Source: Lota lota
Lineage: Eukaryota > Chordata > Actinopteri > Gadiformes > Lotidae
DNA length: 64,000 nt
NCBI GenBank assembly: GCA_026745465.1
Contig: JACYXH010000736.1
Coordinates: 65,001 to 129,000, forward strand
Reading direction: 5' to 3'
Made by a program: the position numbers and the translations under genes. This document shows, one piece after another, positions 32,836-45,900 of this stretch. The notes under the pieces were generated by a model. The model was not told the origin of the DNA. It did not search any database and saw only the letters and a program-made list of their open reading frames with translations. Every line of letters starts with the position of its first letter. Within the stretch, counting starts at the first letter, position 1.

Positions 32836-33985
32836 TTCATACATACTATACATACATAGACATGTACTCATACATACTATATATACATAGACATGTACTC
32901 ATACATACATGTACATACTATACATACATAGACATGTACACATACATACTATATATACATAGACATGTACTCATACATACTATATATACATAGACATGTA
33001 CTCATACATACTATATATACATAGACATGTACTCATACATACACGTACATACTATATATACATAGACGTGTACTCATACATACACGTACATACTATATAT
33101 ACATAGACATGTACTCATACATACTATATATACATAGACATGTACTCATACATACACGTACATACTATATATACATAGACATGGACTCATACATACTATA
33201 TATACATAGACATGTACTCATACAGACCCGTACATACTATATATACATAGACATGTACTCATACATACTATATATACATAGACATGTACTCATACATACA
33301 CGTACATACTATATATACATAGACGTGTACTCATACATACACGTACATACTATATATACATAGACATGTACTCATACATACACGTACATACTATATATAC
33401 ATAGACATGGACTCATACATACTATATATACATAGACATGTACTCATACAGACCCGTACATACTATATATACATAGACATGTACTCATACATACTATATA
33501 TACATAGACATGTACTCATACAGACACGTACATACTATATATACATAGACATGTACTCATACATACTATATATACATAGACATGTACTCATACATACACG
33601 TACATACTATATATACATAGACATGTACTCATACATACACGTACATACTATATATACATAGACATGTACTCATACATACACGTACATACTATATATACAT
33701 AGACATGTACTCATACATACACGTACATACTATATATACAAAGACATGTGCTCATACATACTATATATACATAGACATGTACTCATACACACGTACATAC
33801 TATACATAAATAGACATGCACTCATACACACGTACATACTATACATAAATAGACATGTACTCATACATACACATACATACACATACATATACATAAGTAT
33901 ATATCAACAAAAATGTTATGAATATATCAACAAATATGTTATGAATACATCAACAACAATGTTATGAATATATTAACAACAAACA
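32836..33985. repeat. M1 minisatellite array, then short M2 array
   Basis: About 28 M1 units to about 33,890, followed by a few M2 units (ATCAACAACAATGTTATGA). Confidence 0.95.
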
Positions 33986-34009
33986 TCTCTCATTGGATCC
34001 AGATCTTAC

Positions 34010-34315
34010 CAACAACGAGCAGCTCTGCGGTGTGATTGGCCGAGCCAGCGCTGTTGGTCGCCATGCAGCAGACCGTGTTCACACCATAATTCACACCTCT
34101 GACGAAGAGGAACCCCCTCTCCACCCAGGCTGCAGGCTCTGATTGGTTGTCTGTGCTGTCCCTCTCCAGGGGCCTGCCGTTGTGTAGCCACTCGACGGTG
34201 GGCTCCGGCGTGCCGCCGGCATCGCAGGATAATTGGGCCGTATGGCCCACGGGCAACACCTTGGTAGAGGAGTGGAACTCTGTGATGCTGGGGGCCTCCT
34301 CCTTCGCGGGCATCA
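34010..34315 (-). pseudogene. Orphan immunoglobulin (I-set-like) domain exon
   Basis: 306-bp exon with acceptor TTCCGGTTCAG and donor GTTG/GTAAGA, phase 1-1, the usual form of an Ig-domain exon. Ig hallmarks: first Cys in AQLSCDAGG, Trp in VEWLHNGRP, second Cys in TVCCMATNSAG; ends AELLVV. Parent gene not recognised and no flanking exons seen; it starts directly after the M1/M2 arrays, so it may be a shuffled fragment or one exon of a gene with remote exons. Confidence 0.7.
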
Positions 34316-35071
34316 CTGAACCGGAAGAAACCAGGACGAGATGAGTGAACGTTGTACAACACGTATCTAGAGATGCACCATCAAAACACTCCCTTCACTC
34401 TCTCTAATACCTGTTCACTAGAGGGCGACCCAGAAGATTCAGACCCAGTTTTCTCGCCTGCCTTTTCATACATGATTGAATATCACAGCAGTATCTACAA
34501 AGATTTCCCAGGGAGGGGAAGACACTCTAGCTCAGAGATAAACGAGTCGGGGGCGGAGCTTGTGGAGGAGAACGCAAAACCTTTAACCAGCTCAAATTGA
34601 AACTAGTGCAAGCAAACTCAGAAAAAGACGCTATGTAGACGCTAGAGATGCTCAGACAGAGTAAGACATGAGTAATGGTCCCATGTGACCGGGGTATTAC
34701 CGCGGGTATAGGCGGTCTGGAGCGGGTGATTTGTGGCCAGTTAGTTAAAATCAGCTTCTTAATTTATTGCTATCAGCTAGTTCTTGTATGCCATCCTAAT
34801 TATTATGTTCAAGTTTGGTATTGCATATATTTGAAGTCCTAAAAATTCCTATGTGATTTTGTTCAGAATATCTTGTTATATGTTGGACAGAGTATTTACA
34901 TTACATGCACATTGTATTCTCTATTATTTATTATATATTATATATATCTATTATATATCAGAGGTCCACACATCCAACCACCTTTCCATTCATAAAGAGT
35001 ATTTATACTGTATCTACTGCACAGAGAATAGAAAGGAGGAACCATTCTCAACTCATGAACACAAACAAAGT
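34316..35071. other. No gene seen; 3' flank of the lectin gene with polyA signal
   Basis: AATAAA on the minus strand at 34,927-34,932, 140 bases after the lectin stop. An 82-codon open stretch at 34,352-34,600 (+) has no recognised domain. Confidence 0.5.
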
Positions 35072-37633
35072 CTACGGACCCTCTTTGTTCAGGTCAGCTT
35101 CCGGATGTTCCAGGACTAAGACCTTCTCACAGATCCAGTAGTGCAGTCTGTCACACGGTTCTTCAGACAAGCTGCCATCCCATGCTACACAGTGTTCTGC
35201 TCCACCGTCATCGTGTGGTTCACCTTGTCTCCAACTGAGAACCACAAGGAATACAAAGTTGAGCCCAGTGTTGAGGTGATGTCACTCTGTCACTCTCAGA
35301 GAAGAGATGCTGCTGAATAGAGTCATCAGCCTTACCTTGAAGTCATGTGGGTACCATCCACCCACTTGAAGATCCCCTCTTTGTCTCGATCACTCAGTCC
35401 AATCCAGGTAGGACCCATCAATCTGCTGACAAACCCCTGTTTCCAATAGTAATAGCATCTGTTGTCATGACAACACATCTGACTGAATGAAAAATGTACC
35501 CCCCCCCCACACACACACACACACACACACAGCCTCCGTCACCTGCTCTTCTCTGCTGTTGATAACTACCAGGTCTGCATTTCTTTGCAGACAGTCTTCT
35601 CTACTGTCCGTCCAGCTCTTCTCAGTAGTAGAAATAAAGTAGAGACTCTGGTCGAAAAACAGCCAGCCCAGTCGTGTCAAATCATCTGTTGAATGTAAAA
35701 GAAAACAAACACAGAACTGCTTATCTTACTGTCTTCATTACTTGTGACACACAACTCTGAGACCTGACCTTGTGAAGTAGACCACAATAGATACCTGACC
35801 TTAGGAGACCACAATAAAAACCTGACCTTAGTAGACCACAATAGAAACCTGACCTTACTAGACCACAATGTAAACCTGACCATAGTATACCACAATAGAA
35901 ACCTGACCTTAGTAGACCACAATATAAGCATTACCTTAGTAGCCAACAATAGAAACCTGACCGTAGTAGACTACAATAGAAACTTGACCTTGGTAAACCA
36001 CAACAGAAACCTGACCTCGTGTAGTAGACCACAAGAGAAACCTGACCTTAGTAGATAATTATATATATCTGACCTTTTGTATTAGACCAGAATAGAACTC
36101 TGTATGTCTTCACGGAAGTGCCTTACGTAGAACTGTAAAACTAGCTTAATGGAGCACATAGCAAAGATAAGCTCCTCTGTACTCTACTGCTCCCCCTGCT
36201 GGAGGAGGAGACTACCATGCTGCCAGAAGGGGGACATCCTTTATTTATTTTATTTGGTAGTAGTTTACCACTGTCTATGCCCTGTCTATGCCCTGTTAGC
36301 CTGACATTATAAAGTGTTAATTTATAAAGAAGAGGGACGCTGAAACATAAATCACAAAAGTATTATTAGTATTTGTATCATTAAGTAAGTATTTTTCAAA
36401 GAAATAACAACATGATGAACTTTCAAAACTTTTGTAAAACACTTACCAAGTTCATCCAATAATTGCTCTCTCCCCTCCGTCCAAGGTGTCGCTGAGTCTA
36501 GGACAGGACAGAGGAGTACAGAAGAAATCAGCTCTAATACACAACAACATCGTCTCTAAACATAACAGGACCCACAGCCAATCAAACACAAAGTCCATCC
36601 CCCCCTGAAAGAAAACATGATTTTTCATAGTATTCATATTATTCATATTAATACTAATTCTAAAAACAATAATAATCATTATCACTGCTATTATTATAAT
36701 AATTAATATTCTTAAAACTATTATTATTGTAATTATATTCAGGATGATATGATTTAGACTCACAGAAGCGCAGAGAGATTACGAGAATACTCAGCAGTCC
36801 GAAGCTCACAGTGACAATGGTGTGCGACTTTAGAGCTGTTCAGGAGTAGGACACACACACACACACACAATACATCATTCACAGTCCAGACAGTCTCCCT
36901 ACGGTCTGCAGAATCCCTCCCCATCTTCAAGAAACATTCACAACGGCACACTCAGAAAATATTAGGATATGCATTTTGGGATAATTTGAGATATGTTCAT
37001 ATTAATTACAAACTTTATGTAATTGTGTTAAATCCATAAGTCCACTTGATATCACTTCAGTTAAATTAGTACCATTTATTAAAATACTAAAATGTGGATT
37101 AATAAAACAATTGGCACTAATGTTGCATTGCACTTCCACTAATAATAAGTCATGAAAATACTAAACCAAACATATATCATGAAATACACAACTACTTGAG
37201 ATGCCTAGTAATAGTCCGTAACTCATGGCTGTAATCCCAGGTCGTTTGTTCTGGAAACGTAAATGTGTGCTGTTTGTCTGGAACATTGGTTCTCAAACTA
37301 TGGTTTGCGTACCACTGATGGTACGCGTGCTCCATTTAGTGATACACGGAGGAATCTCAGAAAAAAAGGTCAGGTTATAGCGCGCGCGCAAACATCCACA
37401 ATGACAAGAGACGCTGTGACTAAAATGATGACTGGCTCAAAAACACTGGCTTATCGTGGCTCCAAAGGGTAACTATTTGGAAGAAGTGCCGATCAGGAGG
37501 AGAATATTTGGAGCAGACCAGTAGAAACTGAAGTGGACCACAGTGAGCCGAGGTGCTGGTGGCTGCTTCAGCAGCACCAGTGAAGTCTACACAGCACCTG
37601 CATAACCTTGTTATTCTTAATGTTGTCACTTTA

Positions 37634-37664
<31 letters not shown>

Positions 37665-37694
37665 TACAGTTGCAGTTCTTAATGTTCTCACTTG

Positions 37695-37782
<88 letters not shown>

Positions 37783-38285
37783 TACAGTTGCTATTCTTAA
37801 TGTTCTCACTTGCTGTGTGTGTGTGTGTGGCACCTTGCGTTGAATGAGAGTTGTGTGAAATAGTTTGTGCCAGTTCTAGTGCTACCTCTTTGTACAGCTG
37901 ACAACAGTTAACAAGAAATAATATTCTAATAAGAATGACAACATGACGACATGTGTATGTTCTAGACTCTACAACATACACATGTTATTTTGGAGAATAA
38001 ATCTGTCTATGCTTGTAACACAATTCACAATGGTTCATTAGGCTGGTCATTTTGGCTAAAAACGTTTGATAAATGTAAATCTTAAATGTATGTAGATTAT
38101 TTACAATTTTTTTTACTGGATTATTTATTTTAAATTCTCTAAAAAGGGCACCTACCAAATCTTCTCTTCCTGGTCTCCTCCCGGTCCAAAGACGTGTCCT
38201 CAGGTTCCTCAGTGAGTCCAGGGTCCAAAGACGTGTCCTCAGGTTCCTCAGTGGGTCCAGGGTCCAGTTCATAGATGCGGTCCAT
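35072..38285 (-). CDS. Type II membrane C-type lectin receptor, six exons, 219 aa
   Basis: Coding exons: 38285-38156, 36835-36764, 36497-36447, 35685-35543, 35436-35336, 35234-35072. They total 660 bases in phase with GT/AG sites throughout. Exon 1: acidic cytoplasmic tail starting MDRIYELDPG, with a 13-residue repeat (DPGPTEEPEDTSL / DPGLTEEPEDTSL). Exon 2: membrane anchor (HTIVTVSFGLLSILVIS). Exon 3: short stalk. Exons 4-6: C-type lectin domain with WTDSREDC, WIGLSDRD, WRQGEPHDDGG, HCVAWDG and YWICEK. The four core cysteines are present; the extra N-terminal pair is absent (GWLFFDQSLYF). The sugar-binding loop has EPH rather than EPN and no WND, so classical calcium-dependent binding is uncertain. 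It resembles fish CD209/CLEC4-like or NK-type lectin receptors of immune cells. Confidence 0.88.
35760..36080. repeat. 26-27-bp minisatellite inside lectin intron 3
   Basis: About ten units of CTGACCTTAGTAGACCACAA plus TAGAAAC. Confidence 0.92.
36836..38155. repeat. Lectin intron 1 with long (GT)n tracts
   Basis: (GT)n at 37,633-37,661, 37,697-37,780 and 37,815-37,829 with repeated GAAATACAGTTGC / TTCTTAATGTTCTCACTT spacers. No exon seen. Confidence 0.85.
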
Positions 38286-38289
38286 GGTT

Positions 38290-38570
38290 CCTCTCTGTCA
38301 GCTTCCACTGCTTCTGCTCTCAGGCTTCAGCTCTGCTATATCAGATGGAAAAACGTCACGTGTTTGAATTCTGACCAATCATCAGCTTGTCATCTGAACC
38401 ATCACTGTCAGGAAAAGTTTTTCTTGTACTCTTATCAGACACCATCATTTTACACACATACACTTATGCACGCACGCATGCACACACACACACACACACA
38501 CACACACACCATTATATTTCATATCGTATTAAGATACATATAGACATGTAGAGGCAGAATAAAGCAGATA
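38290..38570. other. Lectin 5' flank and (AC)n
   Basis: Presumed promoter side of the lectin gene; no clear core promoter motif. (AC)n lies at 38,479-38,510. Confidence 0.4.
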
Positions 38571-38972
38571 GCGTCATGTCTAGGAGTGGTCAAGCTGTGT
38601 ACTATAAGGTAGAGGACATGTCTAGGAGTGGTCAAGCTGTATACTAGAAGGTAGTGGACATGTCTAGGAGTGGTCAAGCTGTATACTAGAAGGTAGTGGA
38701 CATGTCTAGGAGTGGTCAAGCTGTATACTGTAAGGTAGTGGACATGTCTAGGAGTGGTCAAGCTGTGTACTATAAGGTAGAGGACATGTCTGGGAGTGGT
38801 CAAGCTGTATACTAGAAGGTAGTGGACATGTCTAGGAGTGGTCAAGCTGTATTCTAGAATGTAGTGGACATGTCTAGGAGTGGTCAAGCTGTATACTAGA
38901 AGGTAGTGGACATGTCTAGGAGTGGTCAAGCTGTATACTGTAAGGTAGTGGACATGTCTAGGAGTGGTCAGT
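38570..38972. repeat. 42-bp minisatellite
   Basis: About ten copies of GACATGTCTAGGAGTGGTCA / AGCTGTATACTAGAAGGTAGTG. 42 is a multiple of three, so a spurious repetitive frame stays open. Confidence 0.95.
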
Positions 38973-39309
38973 GACCCCACCCAAACATACAGTCAGTTGG
39001 AGACCCCACCCAAACATACTTCAGTTCAGGAAGTGTTAGCAGAGGCCAGTATGAGAAAACTTTTGCTTTATCAAGTTAAAAAATGTACACATTCCTTTTT
39101 GTATTCTTTGGACTCATCTTATAAAGTTTCTGTACGACTGTTTAGTTAAAAAATGGTCTTTGTCTCCAGAAAGAGAGAAGTGCCTCCACATCGCATGACC
39201 TTGGTTTGAGTCTAAAGCTTAACTTCTGTTTCCTGAATAAGACTTTGTGTCCTCCCTTGCCAGCTAGTGCAGTGGTTCTGCTTTCTTACAACTTATCATG
39301 GTTCCTGTA

Positions 39310-39377
<68 letters not shown>

Positions 39378-40542
39378 CGTTCTCTAAAGGCTAGCCAGCG
39401 TCTCTTAAGGCTGCTCCCCTGTCTATGTCCTTACTTAACTTAACCTGTGACACACACACACCCAACACACACCCACACCCACAGCCTTAAGTAAGGTGTG
39501 TGGGTGTGGTCTTAACTTGCAAAGAGGAAACCACTAACATTGTCTCCACAGCATCTAACATTGTGTTGTTTGACTCAACAGTCACTAGTTGACTCCATCC
39601 AAACATTGTCAGATGGAGGGAACACACTAACCTAGTCAGTTGTATACACCATCCAACCATACAGTCAGCTGGTGACCCCACCTGAACATAGTCAGTTAGA
39701 GACACAACCCAAACATACAATCAGTTGGTGACACCACCCAAACATAGTCAGTTGGATACACCACCTAAGCATAGTCAGTTGGATACACCACCTAAACATA
39801 GTCAGTTGGAGACACCACCCAAACATAGTCAGTTGGAGACACCACCCAAACATACAGTCACTAGGCGACCCCACCCAAACATAGTCAGTTGGAGACACCA
39901 CCCAAACATAGAGTCAGTTGGAGACACCACCTAAACATAGTCAGTTGGACACACCACCCAAACATAGTCAGTTGGATACACCACCCAAACATATAGTCAG
40001 TTGGAGACAACACCTAAACACAGTCAGTTGGATACACCACCCAAACATAGTCAGTTGGAGACCCCACCCAAACATACTTCAGATTAGGAAGTGTCAGCAG
40101 AGGCCATTCTGAGATCTTTATTTATTTTCTTTGGACTCATCTTATGTTTCTGTCTGAGTATTTGGTTTATGAAGTGTTCTTTGTCTCCAGAAAGAGAGAA
40201 GTGCCTCGATGATGTGTCACTTTGGCTTAGGTTTGAAACTTCCTTTTTTCAAACTTCTGTTTCCTGAACCAGACTTCTGGTCCTCCCGTAACCACAGAGG
40301 TTTCATAACAACCTGTGACTCCTTACTTTAAACACAGATTAGCATCTTGTTTGCATGAACACTCGTATTTGAGCACATTCATGTGTGAGCACTTTGAATG
40401 AGTCGATGTGTAAATAACTAGAATCAATACGATGGATGAGAGTTACCGTCACTGTGGAAAAGGTTTTCAGGTGATGGAAGATTCTGACCACCCCCACGGC
40501 TAGCAAAGTGGTTCTGCCTTCTTAGAAGTCATCATGGTTCCT

Positions 40543-40578
<36 letters not shown>

Positions 40579-41510
40579 TGGGGTCTTAATTTGTCAAGAG
40601 GAAATTACTTGTCCACATACATTGTCCACACAGAGTCTAACATTGTGCAACACGGCCACTCTGAATGCTGCAGTGGCTCAAATGCTTCACTCTGTTTCTA
40701 CTGGTTGATGCCCGCGCCTTGGAAGAGAAGTGACTTATTTAACTAATTAACATTGTTTATTTTTTTCACACAGACACGCACACACGCAGGCACGCACACA
40801 GACACACACACACACACACAGGCACACAAACACACACAGGCGAGCACACAGACACACAGGTGCACACACACAGACAGACACACACAGGCGCACACACACA
40901 TACACATACACACTTCAGTGTTGGGAAAATGGTAAGAAAATCGAATCTGGCAAAATCGCGTTCAGAAACACCATGGATCAAACCAGGAAACAGACCAGGA
41001 ACAATAAGGGCTGTCTGTTGAAGTCATTCAAATAATCAATACTTAACTAAAGATGATTATTGTTTTGTTAGGTCTATTGTTGGCTGTGCATCACTGCACC
41101 TGTCCTCCACACTGCACACACCTCCACCCAAAGCTAAACTCCACCGTAATGGTGTTGAAATGCAAGACACAGTGTAGTGACAGCAAGTGTGTCTCCAGTT
41201 CTCTGAGTCATTCAGTCACTGTGGTGAAAGGATGAATACAGTTTAACAAACCTACCTTGAATGAACCTTTTATTATGTCTTGTGTTCATTTAGTGGGTTT
41301 GGGTCTCTATCTTCTTCTGTTCACTTGCTTGTTGCCCAATGAGCTTGTTTCCGTAGAAAAGATGTTTAAAAGATGTCTATGGTTGGGGTTGGAAAGACAT
41401 TCACACATGGTTTAAAAGTGAATGTCTTTTAACTTGCTTTTTTGTGACCGTTGAATAAACAGATCTGTTCTCTCTTCTTCTTCTTTTGTTGAATATTGGA
41501 TTGGGGGTCG
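38973..41510. repeat. Interspersed repeat families R1 and R2 with a 27-bp minisatellite
   Basis: 27-bp unit (CATAGTCAGTTGGAGACACC...) at 39,600-40,075 and as single units at about 38,985 and 58,365. A flank family (GTGGTTCTGCTTTCTTA...ATCATGGTTCCTGTAAC then (AC)n) occurs at 39.27, 40.51 and 58.62 kb. A second family (GGGCTGTCTGTTGAAGTCAT ... GTCTTGTGTTCATTTAG) occurs at 41.01-41.29 and 59.12-59.40 kb, and in part at 57.26-57.42 kb. No gene seen. Confidence 0.85.
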
Positions 41511-41514
41511 AGCT

Positions 41515-41775
41515 TTATTCTTTATTATTCGTTGGTTCCTATAACTATATAAGCCTAATTATAAAGGGTAATGAAGGTTTAATAGAAGAGTTCTCAACAG
41601 CTTTATTCTTTATTATTAGTTGTTTCCTATAACTATATAAGCCTAATTATAAAAAGGAATGAAGGTTTAATTTAAGAGTTCTCACAGCTTTCTTCTTTAT
41701 TATTCGTTGGTTCCTCTAACTATATAAGCCTAATTATAAAGGGTAATGAAGGTTTAATTGAAGAGTTCTCAAAAC
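41515..41775. repeat. 88-bp satellite, three copies (orientation 2)
   Basis: Inverse orientation to 30,790-30,985 (CTATATAAGCCTAATTATAA; GAAGAGTTCTCAACAGC). It abuts SPRY fragment D. Confidence 0.92.
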
Positions 41776-41783
41776 AGACATCC

Positions 41784-42038
41784 TGCTGTCATCACCCCTT
41801 CCTCTCCTTGTGATTCCTCTGTATGTCACTCCTATATCAACAGCTCCTTCCCACTCTACCTCCCAGTAACAGCGGCCAGTCAGAGCCTCTCTACACAACA
41901 CCTGGTCCCAGTAGTCAAATCTCTCTGGGTGATCAAGATACGACTGCTCCTCTCTAACCCACGTCACCTTTCTGCTGTCCTCAGACAGAGAGAGTTCTCT
42001 GCTGGCTGTGTTTGGGTCCAGTGTGAGTTCACAGGCAT
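41784..42038 (-). pseudogene. SPRY exon fragment D (5' part)
   Basis: From the splice acceptor (TTCTCCCGTCAG before 42038) through PRY (ACELTLDPNTASRELSLSED) to TYRGITRRGRGDDS, then broken at 41,784 where 88-bp repeats start. It carries the half that fragment C at 30.6-30.8 kb lacks, apart from a short missing middle. Confidence 0.88.
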
Positions 42039-42604
42039 CTGACGGGAGAACAAGACATGATTAGCTGCTGAACCATTCTTCATCATCATCATCATCATCA
42101 CTAGTAATGTTCTGTTGCATACTTCTTATTCCTGTCCTTTTTCACGTGCCCTCTACTCTACAAACTAACATAGAAAGACAAAATCATATCGTATGATATG
42201 TACTATAGTGGACTAGTGTGCTATAGCTTTAGAAATAGTAGTGCATATTGTTTTTAAGATAATTAAAGTAAAACTTAACAGCAAATCCCATGTGTGTGTG
42301 AGTGGCTGTCCCAGTCAAAACATTTAAACCAAGGAAAATGTATACACTGCATTAACTCCCTCAATATGTACACTTTATACACATATCATATACATCAAAA
42401 CGTTCAGCACGATGAGCTAATCACTCATATGAAATATCTAAGCAATACTTGTAATACCTTTCAAGATATGAAACTGTTAGATTTCCCAAAACACATACAT
42501 TGCACTCAACCTTCAAAGGGACACCTGTGTGAACAACAGACTGAACAAGCTGAGATCACATACAGGCTGGAAATTAACTGTTGGAGCCATAGAACTGGTT
42601 CATA
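42039..42604. other. Intron-like 5' flank of SPRY fragment D
   Basis: (CAT)n tract and sequence shared with 32.34-32.84 kb. No gene. Confidence 0.6.
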
Positions 42605-43145
42605 ATACTATATATACATAGACATGTACTCATACATACTATATATACATAGACATGTACTCATACATACACGTTTACTATATATACATAGACATGTACT
42701 CATACATACACATACATACTATATATACATAGACATGTACTCATACATACACGTACATACTATATATACATAGACATGTATTCATACATACACGTATACT
42801 ATATATACATAGACATGTACTCATACACACACGTACATACTATATATACATAGACATGTACTCATACACGTACATACTACATATACATAGATATGTACTC
42901 ATACATATAGGAACATACAATATATACATAGACATGTACTCATACATACACGTACATACTACATATACATAGACATGAACTCATACATACACGTACATGC
43001 TACATATACATAGACATGTACTCATACATACACGTACATACTATATATACATAGACATGTACTCATACATACACGTACATACTATATATACATAGACATG
43101 TACTCATACATACATACTATATATACATAAACATGTACTCATACA
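42605..43145. repeat. M1 minisatellite array
   Basis: About 13 M1 units, same family as at 11.5, 12.7 and 32.8 kb. Confidence 0.95.
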
Positions 43146-43149
43146 TGTA

Positions 43150-43720
43150 CATACTTGCAGCAAAGTACACGCTACACGCCACCTAGGTGGCTCCCATACT
43201 CCACCTAGGTGACTTTCCTCGGGCTCCTCCAAACCAATTGGACACAGGGTGGTGATGTTGAAACCCGGTTTATTGTCAAAGTTGCATACGATGAGGCCGG
43301 CAGACGGTGCTCCGTGCTGCAATCCCGAAGAGCTCTCCTCGAGTGTGTGTGGTGGTGGCTGGTTTAACCTGTGCACACTGATTGCTCAATGTGCAACAGG
43401 TGTGCAGCCTCACCCAGCCCCAGAGTCCAATCAGTCTGACTCAGGCCAGGTGAGGCTGCTTAAACCAGCCACCATCCACACACACTCCCACAGTATGTTA
43501 GAATGAATAAAAGTAAAACAACATGACATATCTATGTATTCTTTATATATGTAACCCTGAGCCGCTGTCTATGATGACGTTAGTAGAACAGATAGTCTTC
43601 ACACAAATGATAAGCATCAGAGTTAACATCAACTAATGGAACAACCCACGCTTTAAATATTATACATTAAACATTATACATAACCTTTTAGACCACAGAC
43701 ACACACACACACACACCTTT
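43150..43720. repeat. Duplicated segment also present at 47.1-47.9 kb
   Basis: CACCTAGGTGGC...GGTTTAACCTGTG...GGTGTGCAGCCTCACCCAGC...CAGGTGAGGCTGCTT, then ACATGACATATCTATGTATT and onward, all recur at 47,095-47,870. The 47-kb copy has extra sequence between the two blocks. Element identity unknown. Confidence 0.82.
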
Positions 43721-43929
43721 GCTGTTGTGCAAGCTGTGATGGAAACTTGCAGACCGATTGCAGTGTCTTTACAACAACATTATTCACAGTTTAGTCCAAC
43801 CACTTTAATTTAAAGTAAAATATTTATAAGCCAGGGCAACACGTCTGTATTTGGCGGGATGGCTCTGTTGGGGAAACTCCCCGGCCGTCCGTGCAGCCAT
43901 GCAACACCATATCCCATCAGGTCAATCAG

Positions 43930-45818
43930 TTGAGCTGAGGAGAGAGACAGAGAGAGACAGAACTGAGGAAAGAGACAGAGCTGAAGAGAGAGCGAGAGAG
44001 AGAGAGAGAGAGAAAGAGAGATAGTGAACTTGACCAAAGATCTGAAGGGCTTCACAGGCCGCGTTATAGAGATGAGGAGAGAGAGAGAGACAGTGAGCTT
44101 GACCACAGATCTGAAGGGCTTCACAGGCCGCGTTATAGAGATGAGGAGAGAGAGAGAGAGACAGTGAGCTTGACCACAGATCTGAAGGGCTTCACAGGCC
44201 GCGTTATAGAGATGAGGAGAGAGAGAGAGAGACAGTGAGCTTGACCACAGATCTGAAGGGCTTCACAGGCCGCGTTATAGAGATGAGGAGAGAGAGAGAG
44301 ACAGTGAGCTTGACCACAGATCTGAAGGGCTTCACAGGCCGCGTTATAGAGATGAGGACAGAGAGAGAGAGGGGGAGAGAAAGACAGAGAGTTAAGAAGA
44401 GAGAGACAGAGAAAGACAGCGAGAGAGGTGAGGAAAGAGAGAGAGCTGAGGAAGGAGAGGGGGAGAGAGAGACAGAGAGCTGAGAGGAGAGAGAACTGAG
44501 GAAAGAGAGAGGGGGAGAGGGAGAGAGAGACAGAGAGAGACAGAGAAAGCTAAGGAGAGAGAGACAGAGAGCTGAGAGGAGAGAGAGACAGCTGAGGAAA
44601 GAGAGCGACAGACAGAGAGCTGAGGAAAGAAAGAGACAGAGAGCTGAGGGAAGAAAGACAGAGACAGCCAGAGAGCTGAGGAAAGAACGAGACGGACAGA
44701 CAGAGTCAGAATATAACTGACACAGAGACACTGAGGAACCCCACCCATCTACAAACCAATTTAACTGAAACGCAGGCCACACACACACACACACACACAC
44801 ACATTGTTACTTTTCTGGATGTACAGTAAATATGTTAAATGTCTTCTGATATGGAACCTTGAGGTGTAATAACCTCAAGGTTGTTGAATACTCTATTCTG
44901 ATTGGTCAATTGGACACTATTCCCAAACAAAGAATGGAATGGACTATTTTTTGGAAGCACACAAAAACAGACAATTATTTTAATTAATTTTTAATCATTT
45001 CAAAACACAACTACATATTGTTTCTGTGGATTCTGTTTGAAGAGCGAATGTGAAATCAAGACTTCATGACCTCCTCCACATCTATTATTTCCATGTCTCT
45101 CTAACCCAGAGAAAGTAACTGAAGGGGACGGGGTCACTGATCACTCCGGGTTCTGAAGGTTCAAGTGACTTCTAGGTTAAAGGGGAGCATGCATACTACG
45201 CAACTTATGTATCTTCCGATCATGCATTTCATTCTGCACCGCTGCCTCTCCAGATATGTATAGCTACAGGACGCCACACCGCGAGTATTATCTTCGATCT
45301 GTGGTTGTGTGGCGTGTGTGTGTGAGTAGTCTTGTGTTTATTTTTCCATGTCATCAGAATAATTATTGAATGTATTTGTGCAATATGTTCTCGGCCAGGG
45401 CAACACGTCCCATCAGGTCAATCAGTTTAGAACGCCCTTGACCACAGATCTGAAGGGCTTCACAGGCCGCGATATAGAGATGAGGAGAGAGAGAGAGAGA
45501 GACAGTGAGCTTGACCACAGATCTGAAGGGCTTCACAGGCCGCGTTATAGAGATGAGGAAAGAGAGAGAGCTGAGGAAGCAGAGGGGGAGAGAGAACTGA
45601 GGAAGGAGAGAGAGGGAGAGAGGGAGACAGAGACAGAGAAAGACAGCGAGAGAGCTGAGGAAAGCGAGAGGGAGAGAGGGAGAGAGAGACAGAGAGCTGA
45701 GGAAAGAGAGAGACAGAGAGATAGAGACAGTGAGAGTGCTGAGGAAAGAGAGAGGGTGAGGGAGAGGGAGAGAGAGACAGAGAGAAAGAGAGACAGAGAG
45801 AGACAGCCAGAGAGCTGA

Positions 45819-45900
<82 letters not shown>

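Noticed and set aside
34352-34600. 82-codon frame SLEGDPEDSDPVFSPAF... as a small gene
   Set aside because: No start or splice context, no known domain, no upstream promoter; may be part of an interspersed repeat.
38519-38980. 153-codon frame with TTPRHVHYLLVYSL repeats
   Set aside because: The 42-bp minisatellite is a multiple of three, so the frame stays open by arithmetic; no start context, splice sites or family.
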